A stretch of 64,000 nt of DNA. Origin: Sepiola atlantica. Its lineage: Eukaryota > Mollusca > Cephalopoda > Sepiida > Sepiolidae. Every line of letters starts with the position of its first letter. Position 1 is the first letter of the stretch. Under the pieces are notes generated by a model. It saw only the letters and a list, made by a program, of their open reading frames with translations. It had not been told where the DNA came from and searched no databases. Where the stretch lies: assembly GCA_963556195.1 (NCBI GenBank), contig OY744531.1, positions 102,667,642-102,731,641 of the forward strand. The letters run 5' to 3'. Positions 1-10,400 of this stretch are shown here, piece by piece. The translations under genes and the position numbers were made by a program.

Positions 1-124
1 AGTACTAAAATGGGTTACCATTTGGGAATACCAGGTGCTGTATGTGCGCTCTGCTTATCTCAACATTGTTTCCAGTCGTCTTGCACTTCTCCTTCCCACT
101 TAAATTAAGCAGTGCGACTCAGGA

Positions 125-3100
125 GATGTGCGCATACCTTTGCTTCAGAATTATATGCGCAGACCTTTGCTTCAGAATTATATGTGCAGACCTTTGCTTC
201 AGAATTATATGCGCATACCTTTGCTTCAGAATTATATGCGCATACCTTTGCTTCAGAATTATATGCGCAGACCTTTGCTTCACAATTATATGCGCATACC
301 TTTGCTTCAGAATTATATGCGCATACCTTTGCTTCAGAATTATATGCACAGACCTTTGCTACAGAATTATATGCGCAGACCTTTGCTTCACAATTATATG
401 CGCATACCTTTGCTTCACAATTATATGCGCATACCTTTGCTTCACAATTATATGCGCAGACCTTTGCTTCAGAATTATATGTGCAGACCTTTGCTTCAGA
501 ATTATATGCGAAGACCTTTGCTTCAGAATTATATGTGCAGACCTTTGCTTCAGAATTATATGCGCATACCTTTGCTTCAGAATTATATGCGCATACCTTT
601 GCTTCAGAATTATATGCGCAGACCTTTGCTTCACAATTATATGCGCATACCTTTGCTTCAGAATTATATGCGCATACCTTTGCTTCAGAATTATATGCAC
701 AGACCTTTGCTACAGAATTATATGCGCAGACCTTTGCTTCACAATTATATGCGCATACCTTTGCTTCACAATTATATGCGCATACCTTTGCTTCACAATT
801 ATATGCGCAGACCTTTGCTTCAGAATTATATGTGCAGACCTTTGCTTCAGAATTATATGCGCAGACCTTTGCTTCAGAATTATATACGCAGACCTTTGCT
901 TCAGAATTAGATGCGCAGACCTTTGCTTCAGAATTATATGCGCATACCTTTGCTTCAGAATTATATGCGCAGACCTTTGCTTCAGAATTATATGCGCAGA
1001 CCTTTGCTTCACAATTATATGCGCAGACCTTTGCTTCACAATTATATGTGCAGACCTTTGCTTCACAATTATATGTGCAGACCTTTGCTTCACAATTATA
1101 TGCGCAGACCTTTGCTTCAGAATTATATGTGCAGACCTTTGCTTCAGAATTATATGCGCAGACCGTTGCTTCACAATTATATTCGCAGACCTTTGCTTCA
1201 GAATTATATGCGCATACCTTTGCTTCAGAATTATATGCGCAGACCTTTGCTTCAGAATTATATGCGCAGACATTTGCTTCAGAATTATATGCGCAGACCT
1301 TTGCTTCAGAATTATATGCGCAGACCTTTGCTTCAGAATTATATGCGCAGACCTTTGCTTCACAATTATATGCGCAGACCGTTGCTTCACAATTATATGC
1401 GCAGACCGTTGCTTCAGAATTATATGCGCAGACCGTTGCTTCAGAATTATATGCGCAGACCTTTGCTTCAGAATTATATGCGCAGACCTTTGCTTCAGAA
1501 TTATATGCGCATACCTTTGCTTCACAATTATATGCGCAGACCTTTGCTTCAGAATTATATACGCAGACCTTTGCTTCAGAATTAGATGCGCAGACCTTTG
1601 CTTCAGAATTATATGCGCATACCTTTGCTTCAGAATTATATGCGCAGACCTTTGCGTCAGAATTATATGCGCATACCTTTGCTTCAGAATTATATGCGCA
1701 GACCTTTGCTTCAGAATTATATGCGCAGACCTTTGCTTCACAATTATATGCGCAGACCTTTGCTTCACAATTATATGCGCAGACCTTTGCTTCACAATTA
1801 TATGCGCAGACCTTTGCTTCACAATTATATGCGCAGACCTTTGCTTCACAATTATATGCGCAGACCTTCGCTTCACAATTATATGCGCAGACCTTTGCTT
1901 CAGAATTATATGCGCAGACCTTTGCTTCAGAATTATATGTGCAGACCTTTGCTTCAGAATTATATGCGCATACCTTTGCTTCAGAATTATATGCGCATAC
2001 CTTTGCTTCAGAATTATATGCGCAGACCTTTGCTTCACAATTATATGCGCATACCTTTGCTTCAGAATTATATGCGCATACCTTTGCTTCAGAATTATAT
2101 GCACAGACCTTTGCTACAGAATTATATGCGCAGACCTTTGCTTCACAATTATATGCGCATACCTTTGCTTCACAATTATATGCGCATACCTTTGCTTCAC
2201 AATTATATGCGCAGACCTTTGCTTCAGAATTATATGTGCAGACCTTTGCTTCAGAATTATATGCGCAGACCTTTGCTTCAGAATTATATGCGCAGACCTT
2301 TGCTTCAGAATTAGATGCGCAGACCTTTGCTTCAGAATTATATGCGCATACCTTTGCTTCAGAATTATATGCGCAGACCTTTGCTTCAGAATTATATGCG
2401 CAGACCTTTGCTTCAGAATTATATGCGCAGACCTTTGCTTCACAATTATATGTGTAGACCTTTGCTTCACAATTATATGTGCAGACCTTTGCTTCACAAT
2501 TATATGCGCAGACCTTTGCTTCAGAATTATATGTGCAGACCTTTGCTTCAGAATTATATGCGCAGACCGTTGCTTCACAATTATATTCGCAGACCTTTGC
2601 TTCAGAATTATATGCGCATACCTTTGCTTCAGAATTATATGCGCAGACCTTTGCTTCAGAATTATATGCGCAGACCTTTGCTTCAGAATTATATGCGCAG
2701 ACCTTTGCTTCAGAATTATATGCGCAGACCTTTGCTTCACAATTATATGCGCAGACCGTTGCTTCACAATTATATGCGCAGACCTTTGCTTCAGAATTAT
2801 ATGCGCAGACCGTTGCTTCAGAATTATATGCGCAGACCTTTGCTTCAGAATTATATGCGCAGACGTTTGCTTCAGAATTATATGCGCATACCTTTGCTTC
2901 ACAATTATATGCGCAGACCTTTGCTTCAGAATTATATACGCAGACCTTTGCTTCAGAATTAGATGCGCAGACCTTTGCTTCAGAATTATATGCGCATACC
3001 TTTGCTTCAGAATTATATGCGCAGACCTTTGCTTCAGAATTATATGCGCATACCTTTGCTTCAGAATTATATGCGCAGACCTTTGCTTCAGAATTATATG

Positions 3101-3404
3101 CGCAGACCTTTGCTTCACAATTATATGCGCAGACCTTTGCTTCACAATTATATGCGCAGACCTTTGCTTCACAATTATATGCGCAGACCTTTGCTTCACA
3201 ATTATATGCGCAGACCTTTGCTTCACAATTATATGCGCAGACCTTTGCTTCACTATTATATGCGCAGACCTTTGCTTCAGAATTATATGCGCATACCTTT
3301 GCTTCAGAATTATATGCGCAGACCTTTGCTTCAGAATTATATGCGCAGACCTTTGCTTCACAATTATATGCGCAGACCTTTGCTTCAGAAATATATGCGC
3401 AGCT
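125..3404. repeat. 27-bp minisatellite, about 121 units, with higher-order repeats
   Basis: The unit is ATGCGCAGACCTTTGCTTCA followed by GAATTAT (27 nt). Units vary mainly at two sites (GCAGACC/GCATACC and TTCAGAA/TTCACAA). Rare markers reveal higher-order structure: the variant with GCTACAG lies at 344, 695 and 2099 (spacing 351 = 13 units and 1404 = 52 units); the variant with GAATTAG precedes 911, 1586, 2315 and 2963 (spacing 25, 27 and 24 units; 911 to 2315 is again 1404). Because 27 is divisible by 3 and the unit lacks stops in several frames, very long open frames run through on both strands, including one of 1134 codons at 42-3446. That is expected for a stop-free satellite and is not evidence of a protein. 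Confidence 0.97.
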
Positions 3405-3489
3405 ACTCTTACAGGAGGTATCTATTGTCTCCCAAGACTGAACTGAGCCATCTTCTTCTACTAGATGAAGTCATTTCTAGCTTAGACTA

Positions 3490-3745
3490 GCCCAAGACCT
3501 GTCACACATTTCAGGGCGAGGCTCTTCCAAGAGACAACAATGGTCTTAACTATTTAAAAAAAAGAAATTAATAAAATAAAATATTCATATAAATTGTACA
3601 TATATTTGCTTTCAGCATCATGAGAGCACTTTAATGTTGGAGTCTGTGCTGGATTGAATAGTACGCGACCTGTCACATATTTCAAGGCAAGTCTCTTCGA
3701 AAGGAGAACTTTAGTCTTAACAACCGGAAAAAGAAATTAAAGAAT
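3490..3745. repeat. imperfect tandem duplication, about 172 bp apart
   Basis: A segment containing GACCTGTCACACATTTCA and the downstream word GTCTTAACA/TA occurs at about 3496 and again at about 3668 with roughly 80% identity by eye. It follows the minisatellite directly. No coding signal is seen. Confidence 0.6.
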
Positions 3746-3924
3746 AATAGATCTATTCAAATCAGAGGATTTTAATGCTTTGTTGTTGCGTTTTATGGCA
3801 CTTCAATCCTTGTTAGGTGATTTTTTTTGCCGAAGCTGCACATTTGTTTTGTATATAAGATTAAATTATTTTGAAGGTGTATATTTTGTAAATGAAAAAT
3901 ACAACAGGAGATTACATTACTATG

Positions 3925-4067
3925 TACAATATATAAAGTAAAGTAAGTCTTTTACGTAGTTTTTTTTTTTATCGATAGCTTTCTTTCTACAAAATCAATA
4001 TTTGATTCTGGTTCATGAGTTCTTTAAATTCACTGTTGCAGCATGTTGTTAAGTAACTTTATAAACG
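3925..4067. repeat. dispersed repeat copy 1 (AATATATAAAGTAAAG family)
   Basis: Shares with 4415-4545 and 4705-4835 the ordered words AATATATAAAGT, ATCGATAGCTTTCTTTC, TTTGATTC(T/A)G and GCAGCATGTTGTTA. Three copies within 900 bp suggest repeated insertion or local duplication of one element, perhaps the internal part of the Helitron-like family whose ends lie at 4069 and about 5065. Confidence 0.6.
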
Positions 4068-4068
4068 A

Positions 4069-4330
4069 CTAGCAGAGCCACCCGGCGTTGCCAGGGGCCA
4101 TAAAAACAAAATAGAAGTAATTAAGTAGTGTGTGTAAATCTTTATAACAAAACTTCTCTCTCCCCTCTCTCTCTCTATCTAGTCGTCTCTTTAGCTTTCT
4201 TTCTTTCCCTCTTCCCCATTTTCTCATCCCTCTCCCCAACCCTCCCTTTCTCTTATTTTAATGCTCAATGTTTAATTTCTTGCCCTCCTCCCTCAATAAA
4301 ATGTAATTCGATTTAATTACTTCCAGAAAA
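4069..4330 (-). mobile_element. Helitron-like 3' end (minus strand)
   Basis: Read on the minus strand this segment ends in GGCAACGCCGGGTGGC then CTGCTAGT. A short GC-rich hairpin followed by CTAG and a T is the typical Helitron 3' terminus (CTRR, insertion between A and T). The subterminal part, including a pyrimidine/purine-rich stretch, is homologous to the plus-strand segment 56940-57325, so this is a dispersed family rather than a chance match. No Rep/helicase coding sequence is present. A different element class with a similar GC hairpin cannot be excluded. Confidence 0.5.
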
Positions 4331-4414
4331 TACTTTCACTGGCTCGGAATTATTTTCATACAAATGTTATTCTAAAATCGGGCATAACTTTTTTTTTTGT
4401 CAATACAGATAATC

Positions 4415-4835
4415 TTTCTAATATATAAAGTTAAGCCAGTCTCTTTCTCGATTTTCGTCATCATTGCTTTCTTCTTACAAAATCAACATTTGATTCTGAT
4501 GTATAAGTTCTTTTTGTGGATCGTTGCAGCATGTTGTTACGAAAAATAAAATGTAATTCGATTTAGTTCCTCACAGAAAATACTTTGTCCGAGTCAGAAT
4601 GATTTATGTTCTTGTACATAATTATTTTTGGCTCGATTGTATAAAGATTAAACAGTAAGAGTCGAAGTTATTAAAAATATTATTATTCAATTATTTAAAT
4701 TTGTATTACTTTATTTAATATATAAAGTAAAGTCAGTCTTTTTATCGATTTTTGTCATCGATAGCTTTCTTTCCATATTTGATTCAGATTCATAAGTTCT
4801 TTTAGTGGATCGTTACAGCATGTTGTTAAGAACAA
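4415..4835. repeat. dispersed repeat copies 2 and 3
   Basis: Two further copies of the 3925-4067 repeat at about 4415-4545 and 4705-4835, each starting near AATATATAAAGT and ending near GCATGTTGTTA, followed by AATAAAATGTAATTCGATTTA. That last word also occurs near 4295 in the neighbouring Helitron-like element. Confidence 0.6.
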
Positions 4836-5066
4836 TAAAATGTAATTCGATTTAATTCTTTCCAGAAAATACTTTGACCGTGTTGGAATTATTTTCATAT
4901 GGACGCTATCTTAAACAAGGGGCATAAGTTAGATTCGTCAATACAGTATTACTTTCCTTTGTTTTGACCCAAAATAATAATATTGTGCGGAAAAAAACAG
5001 CTTAATTTAAAAGAAGAAAAAACATAAATAAACACTACTGGGCAACGCCGGGTAGGGACAGGTAGT
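4836..5066 (+). mobile_element. Helitron-like 3' end (plus strand)
   Basis: Ends with GGGCAACGCCGGGTAGGGAC then AGGTAGT at about 5065, the same GC-hairpin terminal signature as the copies ending at 4069 (minus) and 57325 (plus). No open reading frame of note inside. Confidence 0.45.
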
Positions 5067-5090
5067 AAAATATAGAACTGATAAGCTATG

Positions 5091-5300
5091 ATTTTTATTA
5101 ATCTCTATTTATATAAAGTTAAGTATGTTTATATACTTGTATGTAAAGGATTCACTCCTGGACAAATTAACTGATTATTATGAATTTTGAAAAATAGCTG
5201 CTAGGCGTAATGGTCATAATGTGGGCTATATTTAGTTTAATTTAGTTTTATGCAAAGTAAATAAAATATAAATGAATGAATTTAATTGAATTACAAAATT
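5091..5300. repeat. dispersed repeat, paired with 26075-26240
   Basis: Words TTTATATAAAGTT, AAGGATTCAC, TTATGAATTTT and TGGGCTATATTTAGTTTAAT occur in the same order and spacing at 26075-26240. It is a two-copy interspersed repeat of unknown class without coding capacity. Confidence 0.7.
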
Positions 5301-5379
5301 TACATACATGAAAGTTTTAAATAATTAGAAATGATAAATCTATGCAGTAGTGGGTGTAAATCCTAAAACTATTTTATTA

Positions 5380-5405
5380 ACCCTAACCCTAACCTTAACC
5401 CTAAA
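5380..5405. repeat. interstitial telomere-like CCCTAA patch
   Basis: Short run of CCCTAA/CCTTAA units inside AT-rich DNA. Similar TTAGGG/CCCTAA patches lie at 9242, 14041, 28145, 49484 and 56724. Confidence 0.7.
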
Positions 5406-5480
5406 ACTGTTTTATTTTTTTCCGTAGGAGGTAAATCTCAGTTATCCGACTTAGGCTTGCAATAATTCAATTGTTAATTG

Positions 5481-5507
5481 GTCCCCCGATTTATAAAATC
5501 GGGGGAC
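5481..5507. other. perfect 12-bp hairpin with 3-nt loop
   Basis: GTCCCCCGATTT, loop ATA, then its exact reverse complement. It lies at the left edge of a repeat-like stretch containing TCCGTCCGGATTTTTC. It could be the terminal palindrome of a small element. Confidence 0.8.
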
Positions 5508-5509
5508 TT

Positions 5510-6054
5510 ATGTTTTGAAGCATGTCCGTCCGGATTTTTCTCCGTAACCATCCATAGAATTTCTCTGAAATTTTGCATGAAGTTGTAACTTTGGTCAGGT
5601 TAGAAAGTGACATTCTCCGATTTTTGAAAAAAAATCTGGTTAGCCCCCCCCCCACCCCCAGGGGGTCAGAAGGCTACCCTCTCTTGAATTATCCATAAAC
5701 CCAAAGATCTGCCCAGTTACAACAGCTAAAAGATCAGCAGTTGAACGAAAACAACACTGAACATCACTAAAGAGGCCCAGACTGCAAATTATTTCTGATG
5801 ACCTAAAGTAAAAAAACAACCATTAGCTTTTTTTTCTTTTCTTTTTCCTTTAAATATTGAGAGGTATGTGTGTGTGAGGAGGGAGGGGGCAGGCGCTAAA
5901 CATTAAACAAATGATGCCGATGTTAAAACATCAAAGACGGTTAAAACTGAAATTGAAAGAGAACAATCCTAGCTTGCATAAATTAATAAAAAGTCCCAAA
6001 CTGGAAAGTTTTAAAAATGAAAAACGGAAAGAAAAAAAATGTATGAATCGGTAT
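5510..6054. other. no gene recognised
   Basis: AT-rich sequence with a C-run at about 5645 and a purine-rich tract at about 5876. No open frame or known element was recognised. Confidence 0.5.
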
Positions 6055-6150
6055 AGATAGGTTTTGGTGGGACAGGATTAATATATATATATTCATTTAC
6101 AAATAGATACAAATTGATCTTTATTATAAAGTGAAGGATTTTTATTTTTG
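6055..6150. repeat. dispersed repeat, paired with 40265-40370
   Basis: Words TGGGAC/TGGGAT..GGATTAATATAT, ATTTACAAATAGA and CTTTATTATAAAGTGAAGGA recur in order near 40265-40370. Element class unknown. Confidence 0.5.
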
Positions 6151-6210
6151 AAATTTTACAAATGACGCTGATTGTATTTACGCGCACCCGACAATGTTTG
6201 ATCCGATAAT

Positions 6211-6402
6211 TTTATTCCTAGAGATGCTTGCTTCTCATTCTTGAACCTTTTTTGCCCATTTTTTTCGCATTGCTTCATTGTCAACAGTGTCATCTCAGTA
6301 AATATTCTCTAACCATGTGTGGGTGTCAGAGCTTGCGCTCCACTTATTTTGTGAAGAACTCAATAATGGCATCTTTGCTTCTGCTGAGAATTCATTAGTT
6401 AC
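6211..6402 (-). CDS. candidate 3'-terminal exon with in-frame TGA, hypothetical
   Basis: Read on the minus strand, CTTTTCTTATTCATTGCAG is a good 3' splice site (pyrimidine tract plus CAG) ending at 6403. The exon then reads 35 codons in frame 1, beginning VTNEFSAEAKMPLL and ending THTWLENIY, to a TGA at 6297-6295. The same frame continues for 19 lysine-rich codons (DDTVDNEAMRKKWAKKVQE) to a second TGA at 6237-6235, and AATAAA follows at 6216-6211. Splice acceptor, stop and polyadenylation signal in the right order suggest a last exon; the coding-like continuation past the first TGA is odd (decayed exon, readthrough, or a recoded stop). I do not recognise the protein. No upstream exon was identified. 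Confidence 0.4.
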
Positions 6403-6682
6403 CTGCAATGAATAAGAAAAGTTGCATTAAGGTTCTATAGAGAACGAGTTAGTTCTGAAATGTGGGCAATTTGAATGAACCTGTTAATAAAAAACTTATG
6501 TCCACTTTTGCTTAACATTTGAGACATACCTTGTATGTACATAAGTACAATTACTTATGCATGAACATTTTATATATATATTTTTTATTTATTTTTTTTT
6601 TTTTTTTAATGCAACTTTAATTCCTATATAATTTTATTGCTAGCTACCATATTGCAGAATGGTTATTAAGTGTAGTGTTTAG

Positions 6683-6842
6683 ATAGTATTATTATTATTA
6701 TTTTTATTATGATTATTATTATTATAATTAATGTTATTTGATATGCAAATTATCATATCATACGGTAGTCTTAAGGGTATTATATTATTATTATTATTTT
6801 ATTATTATTATTATTATCATTATTATTTATTTATGTATATAT
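6683..6842. repeat. (ATT)n-rich microsatellites
   Basis: Interrupted ATT/TTA runs at 6688-6730 and 6780-6825. Confidence 0.9.
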
Positions 6843-7107
6843 TAGTGAAATTTTAAGCTGAATTATTTCGACACTTGATTATTGGGGAAATGGTAGTTTA
6901 ATCAGTACCATTGGAGAGCCATGAATATTATAACTGTCCTGTTTTTAAATCTCCGAAACAGTTACATGGTAAACAGCTGATGATCCCCGTGTTAATATTA
7001 GACGCTTAAGTTAAGGTCTCCTGTTTTTGTTTTACTGTTAGATACTTAACCCCCTTCTTTTTTTTTATTTACTTATTTTTATTCATTTATGAATTTTCCA
7101 ACGAATG

Positions 7108-7202
7108 TTAAGTCTGCAATATCTTGGATTTAGTTAGTTTCTCTGGGAATTTAAACTGCATTTTACTTCTTTTTTTTTGTTAAAATGAGTCAAAGCTTCT
7201 TT

Positions 7203-7262
<60 letters not shown>

Positions 7263-7355
7263 AAAGAAGTGTTGAGTCATTTAAAACTAAGAAATAAAAT
7301 GCAGTTTAAATTCCCAGGGATACTAACTAAATCCAAAATAGTGCAGACTTGCACC
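7108..7355. repeat. long inverted repeat with (TA)n centre (fold-back 1)
   Basis: Left arm 7108-7208 and right arm about 7257-7355 are reverse complements at roughly 85% identity (shared words GGGAATTTAAACTGCATTTTA and TTCTTTAGACTATA on opposite strands; the first is split by one base from its flank). The centre is a (TA)n tract of about 50 bp. It could form a cruciform or RNA hairpin and resembles a fold-back or MITE-like element. Confidence 0.85.
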
Positions 7356-7438
7356 TACCCTCCCCAAAAAGTTTTTACATTAAGTTTGATGCAACAGATT
7401 TGATAGAGAAAATAATTGCTCTACGTTGTCGGAATATG

Positions 7439-7439
<1 letters not shown>

Positions 7440-7480
<41 letters not shown>
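7440..7480. repeat. (TA)n microsatellite
   Basis: About 20 TA units directly left of fold-back 2. Confidence 0.95.
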
Positions 7481-7483
<3 letters not shown>

Positions 7484-7691
7484 TATTTTAATTTACACAG
7501 ACATGTACAAAATCTGCGACACTGGCATGTCGATGTTATCGATCAACAGCTATTATAAACTGAGATCTCATCAGGAAGAGTTAGAATCCTGTCTTAACCT
7601 TAAATCATATTTGGAAAGAGCTGTTGATCGATAACATCGACATGCCCGTGTCGCAGATTTTGTACATGTCTGTGCAAATAAAAATAATCAT
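7480..7691. repeat. long inverted repeat (fold-back 2)
   Basis: Arms 7480-7550 and 7620-7691 are almost perfect reverse complements of about 71 bp (GTACAAAATCTGCGACAC on the left, its complement on the right), with a loop of about 69 nt. The loop-side minus strand contains CTGATGAGATC (near 7569) and a second GATC near the arm base, reminiscent of a hammerhead core with a broken GAAA. The right arm leads into 7692-7866, where nothing else is recognised. Confidence 0.9.
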
Positions 7692-7866
7692 ATATAAAAG
7701 CTCTATTTGATATTGAGCACTTTTTATAAACCTGGTTAAAATTCTTTGGATTGCTACTCTGTGGATGTTGTACCTGGATTATGATTATATATATATTTTC
7801 TTCCTTTTTCCCAATATGTCAACCCTACATGTGTTTGTACTTTCATGACATTTTTCTCTATATTAT

Positions 7867-7907
7867 CATCCTGATGAAGTCTTATAAATAAAGACGAAAC
7901 GTTGATG
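7867..7907 (+). ncRNA. hammerhead-like core, short stem III
   Basis: Order of motifs: CATC (7867-7870), CTGATGA (7871-7877), one extra A, stem II GTCTT/AAGAC with an A/T-rich loop, GAAA (7896-7899), CGTT, then GATG (7904-7907), which pairs with the initial CATC to give stem I. Core CUGANGA...GAAA is complete, but an extra base sits between the core and stem II, and stem III would be reduced to about one pair, so self-cleavage is doubtful. Very short helix III is known in Penelope-like element hammerheads. Confidence 0.45.
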
Positions 7908-7986
7908 TACACATAAAAAAACATCTATTTTTTGGTTTTCCTTTTTCATTTTCTCATCACGTCGGATTACCTTCATCCTTCTCTTC

Positions 7987-7989
<3 letters not shown>

Positions 7990-8039
<50 letters not shown>

Positions 8040-8058
8040 GAGAGAGAGAGAGAGAGAA
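7990..8058. repeat. (TA)n and (GA)n microsatellites
   Basis: About 44 bp of (TA)n followed after ATATATG by (AG)n at 8040-8057. Confidence 0.95.
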
Positions 8059-8247
8059 ATAATCAAAGTTATAATTATTGTTTCTAGGGTATCGGGAGAG
8101 AAAGTGTCCCAAATATTGAAGAGGATCCTAATACGATAGGGGGTGCTCAATATTACAAATCAAGCATACATATAGTTAGGAGATATATAAACAATATGTT
8201 GGGTAAGGTACACGATAAGTCATGAAAACAGGGTAGACAAAATATGT

Positions 8248-8415
8248 AAAAAAAAGAGACAAACGGAAAACAGGTTAAAATGCAGAAGAAAAACAAAAAC
8301 AAGAGATTTGACCGGTTTCGTTTGTATTATCGAACGTCTTCAGAACGAAACCGGTCAAATCTCTTGTTTTTGTCTTTCTCCTGAATTTTAACCTGTTTTC
8401 TGTTTGTCTTTTTTT
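8248..8415. repeat. long inverted repeat (fold-back 3)
   Basis: Arms 8248-8322 and 8344-8415 are reverse complements with few mismatches (AACAAGAGATTTGACCGGTTT side versus its complement; the arm also contains AACAGGTTAAAAT). The loop of about 21 nt carries, on the minus strand, CTGAAGA (8343-8337), a three-pair stem GTT/AAC and GAAA (8319-8316), again a hammerhead-like core at the centre of a palindrome. Confidence 0.88.
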
Positions 8416-8705
8416 TCACACATAAACAATATATATGAAAAAATTATTATTCAAGTTTGAACATATATTTGTTTGTAGAAATGTGTGATACTTAGAAGGC
8501 AATACAATGCAGAGGTGTAACACAATTTGGAGCAAATAAGACATAATGGTGGAACAAGTTAAATAGTTAATAGACACACACACACACACATATATATATA
8601 TTATTTTTTTTGTTTACAAACCCACATATATCTGTCTATCTACACAATGTTACAATGTTATGTAATACCTGTATCAAAATGGTCTGGTGGAAACTCCGTA
8701 TGATA

Positions 8706-8740
8706 TAATATTTCGGGAACTCTTCTCTTCTTCAGAACCG
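8706..8740 (-). ncRNA. hammerhead-like core (degenerate)
   Basis: Minus strand: CTGAAGA (8735-8729), extra A, stem GAGAA/TTCCC with one mismatch, GAAA (8714-8711). Stem I is not convincing. It belongs with the cores that carry an extra base after CUGANGA (7871, 29746, 53335, 51836). Confidence 0.3.
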
Positions 8741-9643
8741 TGTTCAACTCAAGTTCAAGCGTGCATATGAAAGAACTCACTGCAATAGCCTTAACTCTAA
8801 CTTGACTTCTAATGGAATTTTCCATTGCTCTAATCTAATACTTACTCTAACCTTATGTGGGAAATACCGTTTTTAACATTATTTTCACCCACATATAATT
8901 TTGCTATGTGCATTTATTCATCCCAAACTAGCTTCCAGTTACAAACAGAGAAAACTAAGAAAGTGATTTGGTTCGAGATGAAACCAGAAGTAGGAATGTT
9001 GCTGAAAAGTATTTGACTTCCTAATCCGGAGTTGATTTTTTAAATCCCGGCTCTGACTATTAACTTCTGCAATGATTGTTGGGTACTTGTAAGGAATGGG
9101 CACCCAGAGGACTTCAGTTGTTATGGAATTAGTTCCGAGTATTAACGGAGAATCCTGAGTCAGTTCTGGAAATAACCGAAGCAGTTTACGATTTGAAAGC
9201 TGAAAAAAAAAATGCAAAAAAGTAGATTGTATGTGAAGAGTAGGGTTAGGGTTTAGAAAAGATTTTAGCCCCTCAAAAAAAAAAATGAAAGTTAAAAAAC
9301 TTCCTTAAAGAAAATAGAAAAGAAGGTGGTTTTCAACTCGTAAACTACTTCGGCAATCTCTGGATTCTCAATCATTACTCAGAACTGACTCTATAAAAAC
9401 TGGGTGCCCATTTTTTACAAGTACTGATTGGTAATTTCCAACTTTGACTCTTAATCTCAGAGGTGGAAAATCGACTTGGAAAAAAACGACTTGCTTTTAA
9501 AATCCTAACATCCGATTTTGGCAAAAATTACTTACTGTTGACTCCACATCACAAAAATTAGGAGTCAAATGAAAAAAAAATCCGCTTCCAATTCAAATTT
9601 CCGACTGAAGATTCCTGATTCCAACTCTCTACTTTTCACTGGG
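8741..9643. other. no gene recognised
   Basis: Moderately AT-rich with a 92-codon minus-strand open frame (8939-9217) without recognisable domains, a telomere-like TAGGGTTAGGGTTTAG at 9242-9257, and short internally repetitive words such as GACTCC and CCGACT. Nothing supports a gene. Confidence 0.4.
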
Positions 9644-9661
9644 AAATAATAACTGACAATA
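9644..9661. repeat. target-site duplication, left copy (18 bp)
   Basis: AAATAATAACTGACAATA here is identical to 10383-10400. The two copies bracket the whole U2-headed dimer, showing that it inserted as one unit by a target-primed or endonuclease-based mechanism. Confidence 0.85.
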
Positions 9662-10008
9662 ACCGGCCTTTTGGCTGGGATCAAAGTGTAGTAGATGTTC
9701 TGATGGATACTGCACCCCCCGTAGACCGGTATTGTCTTGGCCTTTGGGTCTTGATTTACCCGGTCTATTGGTTGTTTGTCCTGTGCAGTTCTAGGAGGTG
9801 CACCCTCCCAGGCTTTGCCTCCTCTCTTTGGGGGAGAAGTAAGTTTATTGCTTACTGCCTGAAGCGCCCCTACCGAGGAATGCCGACAGGGCTGCCCGGG
9901 CAATTTTTAAATGGCCAGGGTGCTCAACTCTCAAGTGCTGGCTTATCTAATCCCACTTTCCCGACCTTGTGTCACATCTTACCTTGTGGGAGGTAGATAA
10001 ATAGAAAT
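9661..10008 (+). mobile_element. U2-snRNA-headed SINE, first unit of a dimer
   Basis: Starts with GGCCTTTTGGCTGGGATCAA then AGTGTAGTAGATGTTC, matching the 5' region of U2 snRNA (including a mutated GTAGTATCTGTTC branch-site recognition segment). After about 48 nt the U2 similarity stops and a family-specific body follows: GACCGGTATTGTCTTGGCC, CTGTGCAGTTCTAGGAGGT, CCCTCCCAGGCTTTGCCTCC, TTTATTGCTTACTGCCTGA, AATGCCGACAGGG and a tail ending in GATAAATAGAA. No Sm site or U2 3' domain is present, so this is not a functional U2 gene. Confidence 0.85.
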
Positions 10009-10382
10009 AACCGGCCTTTTGGCCAAGATCAAAGTGTAGTATCTGTTCCGATGGATACTGCACCCCATTAACTGGTATTGTTTTGGCCTTTGGGGCTTGA
10101 TTTACGCCGGTCTATGGATCTGTCCTGTGCAGTTCTAGGAGGTCCACCCTCCCAGGCTTTGCCTCCCCTCTTAGGGGAGGAGTAAGTTTATTGCTTACTG
10201 CCTGAGGCGCCCTACCGGGAAATGCCGACGGGACTGCTCAGGCAATTTTTAATGGCCAGAGTGCTCACCTTCTTGGGCGCTGGCTATTCAAGTCCCACTT
10301 TCCGACCCGACCTTGGGTCACATCTTACCTTGTGGGAGTAAGGTTACACTGGCCTTGTGCCTAACCTCCTGGGGAGGTAAAT
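10009..10382 (+). mobile_element. U2-snRNA-headed SINE, second unit of a dimer
   Basis: Head-to-tail with the preceding unit. The head reads GGCCTTTTGGCCAAGATCAA then AGTGTAGTATCTGTTC (exact U2 branch-site segment). The body is the same as in the first unit with a few differences and a longer 3' part (extra GGCCTTGTGCCTAACCTCC); the tail is GGTAAATAA. The 18-bp target-site duplication lies only outside the two units, so the dimer itself was the mobile form. Confidence 0.85.
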
Positions 10383-10400
10383 AAATAATAACTGACAATA
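10383..10400. repeat. target-site duplication, right copy (18 bp)
   Basis: Identical to 9644-9661. Confidence 0.85.

Noticed and set aside
125..3404. CRISPR array
   Set aside because: Units are contiguous with no unique spacers, and the genome is clearly eukaryotic.
42..3446. 1134-codon open frame (and similar long frames on both strands) as a repeat protein gene
   Set aside because: The 27-bp unit has no stop in several frames on both strands, so openness is automatic. No splice sites, promoter or codon bias argues for coding; a TAG at 2455 breaks one of the frames.
9661..10382. Functional U2 snRNA genes
   Set aside because: Similarity ends after about 48 nt; no Sm site or 3' stem-loops; TSDs show retroposition.
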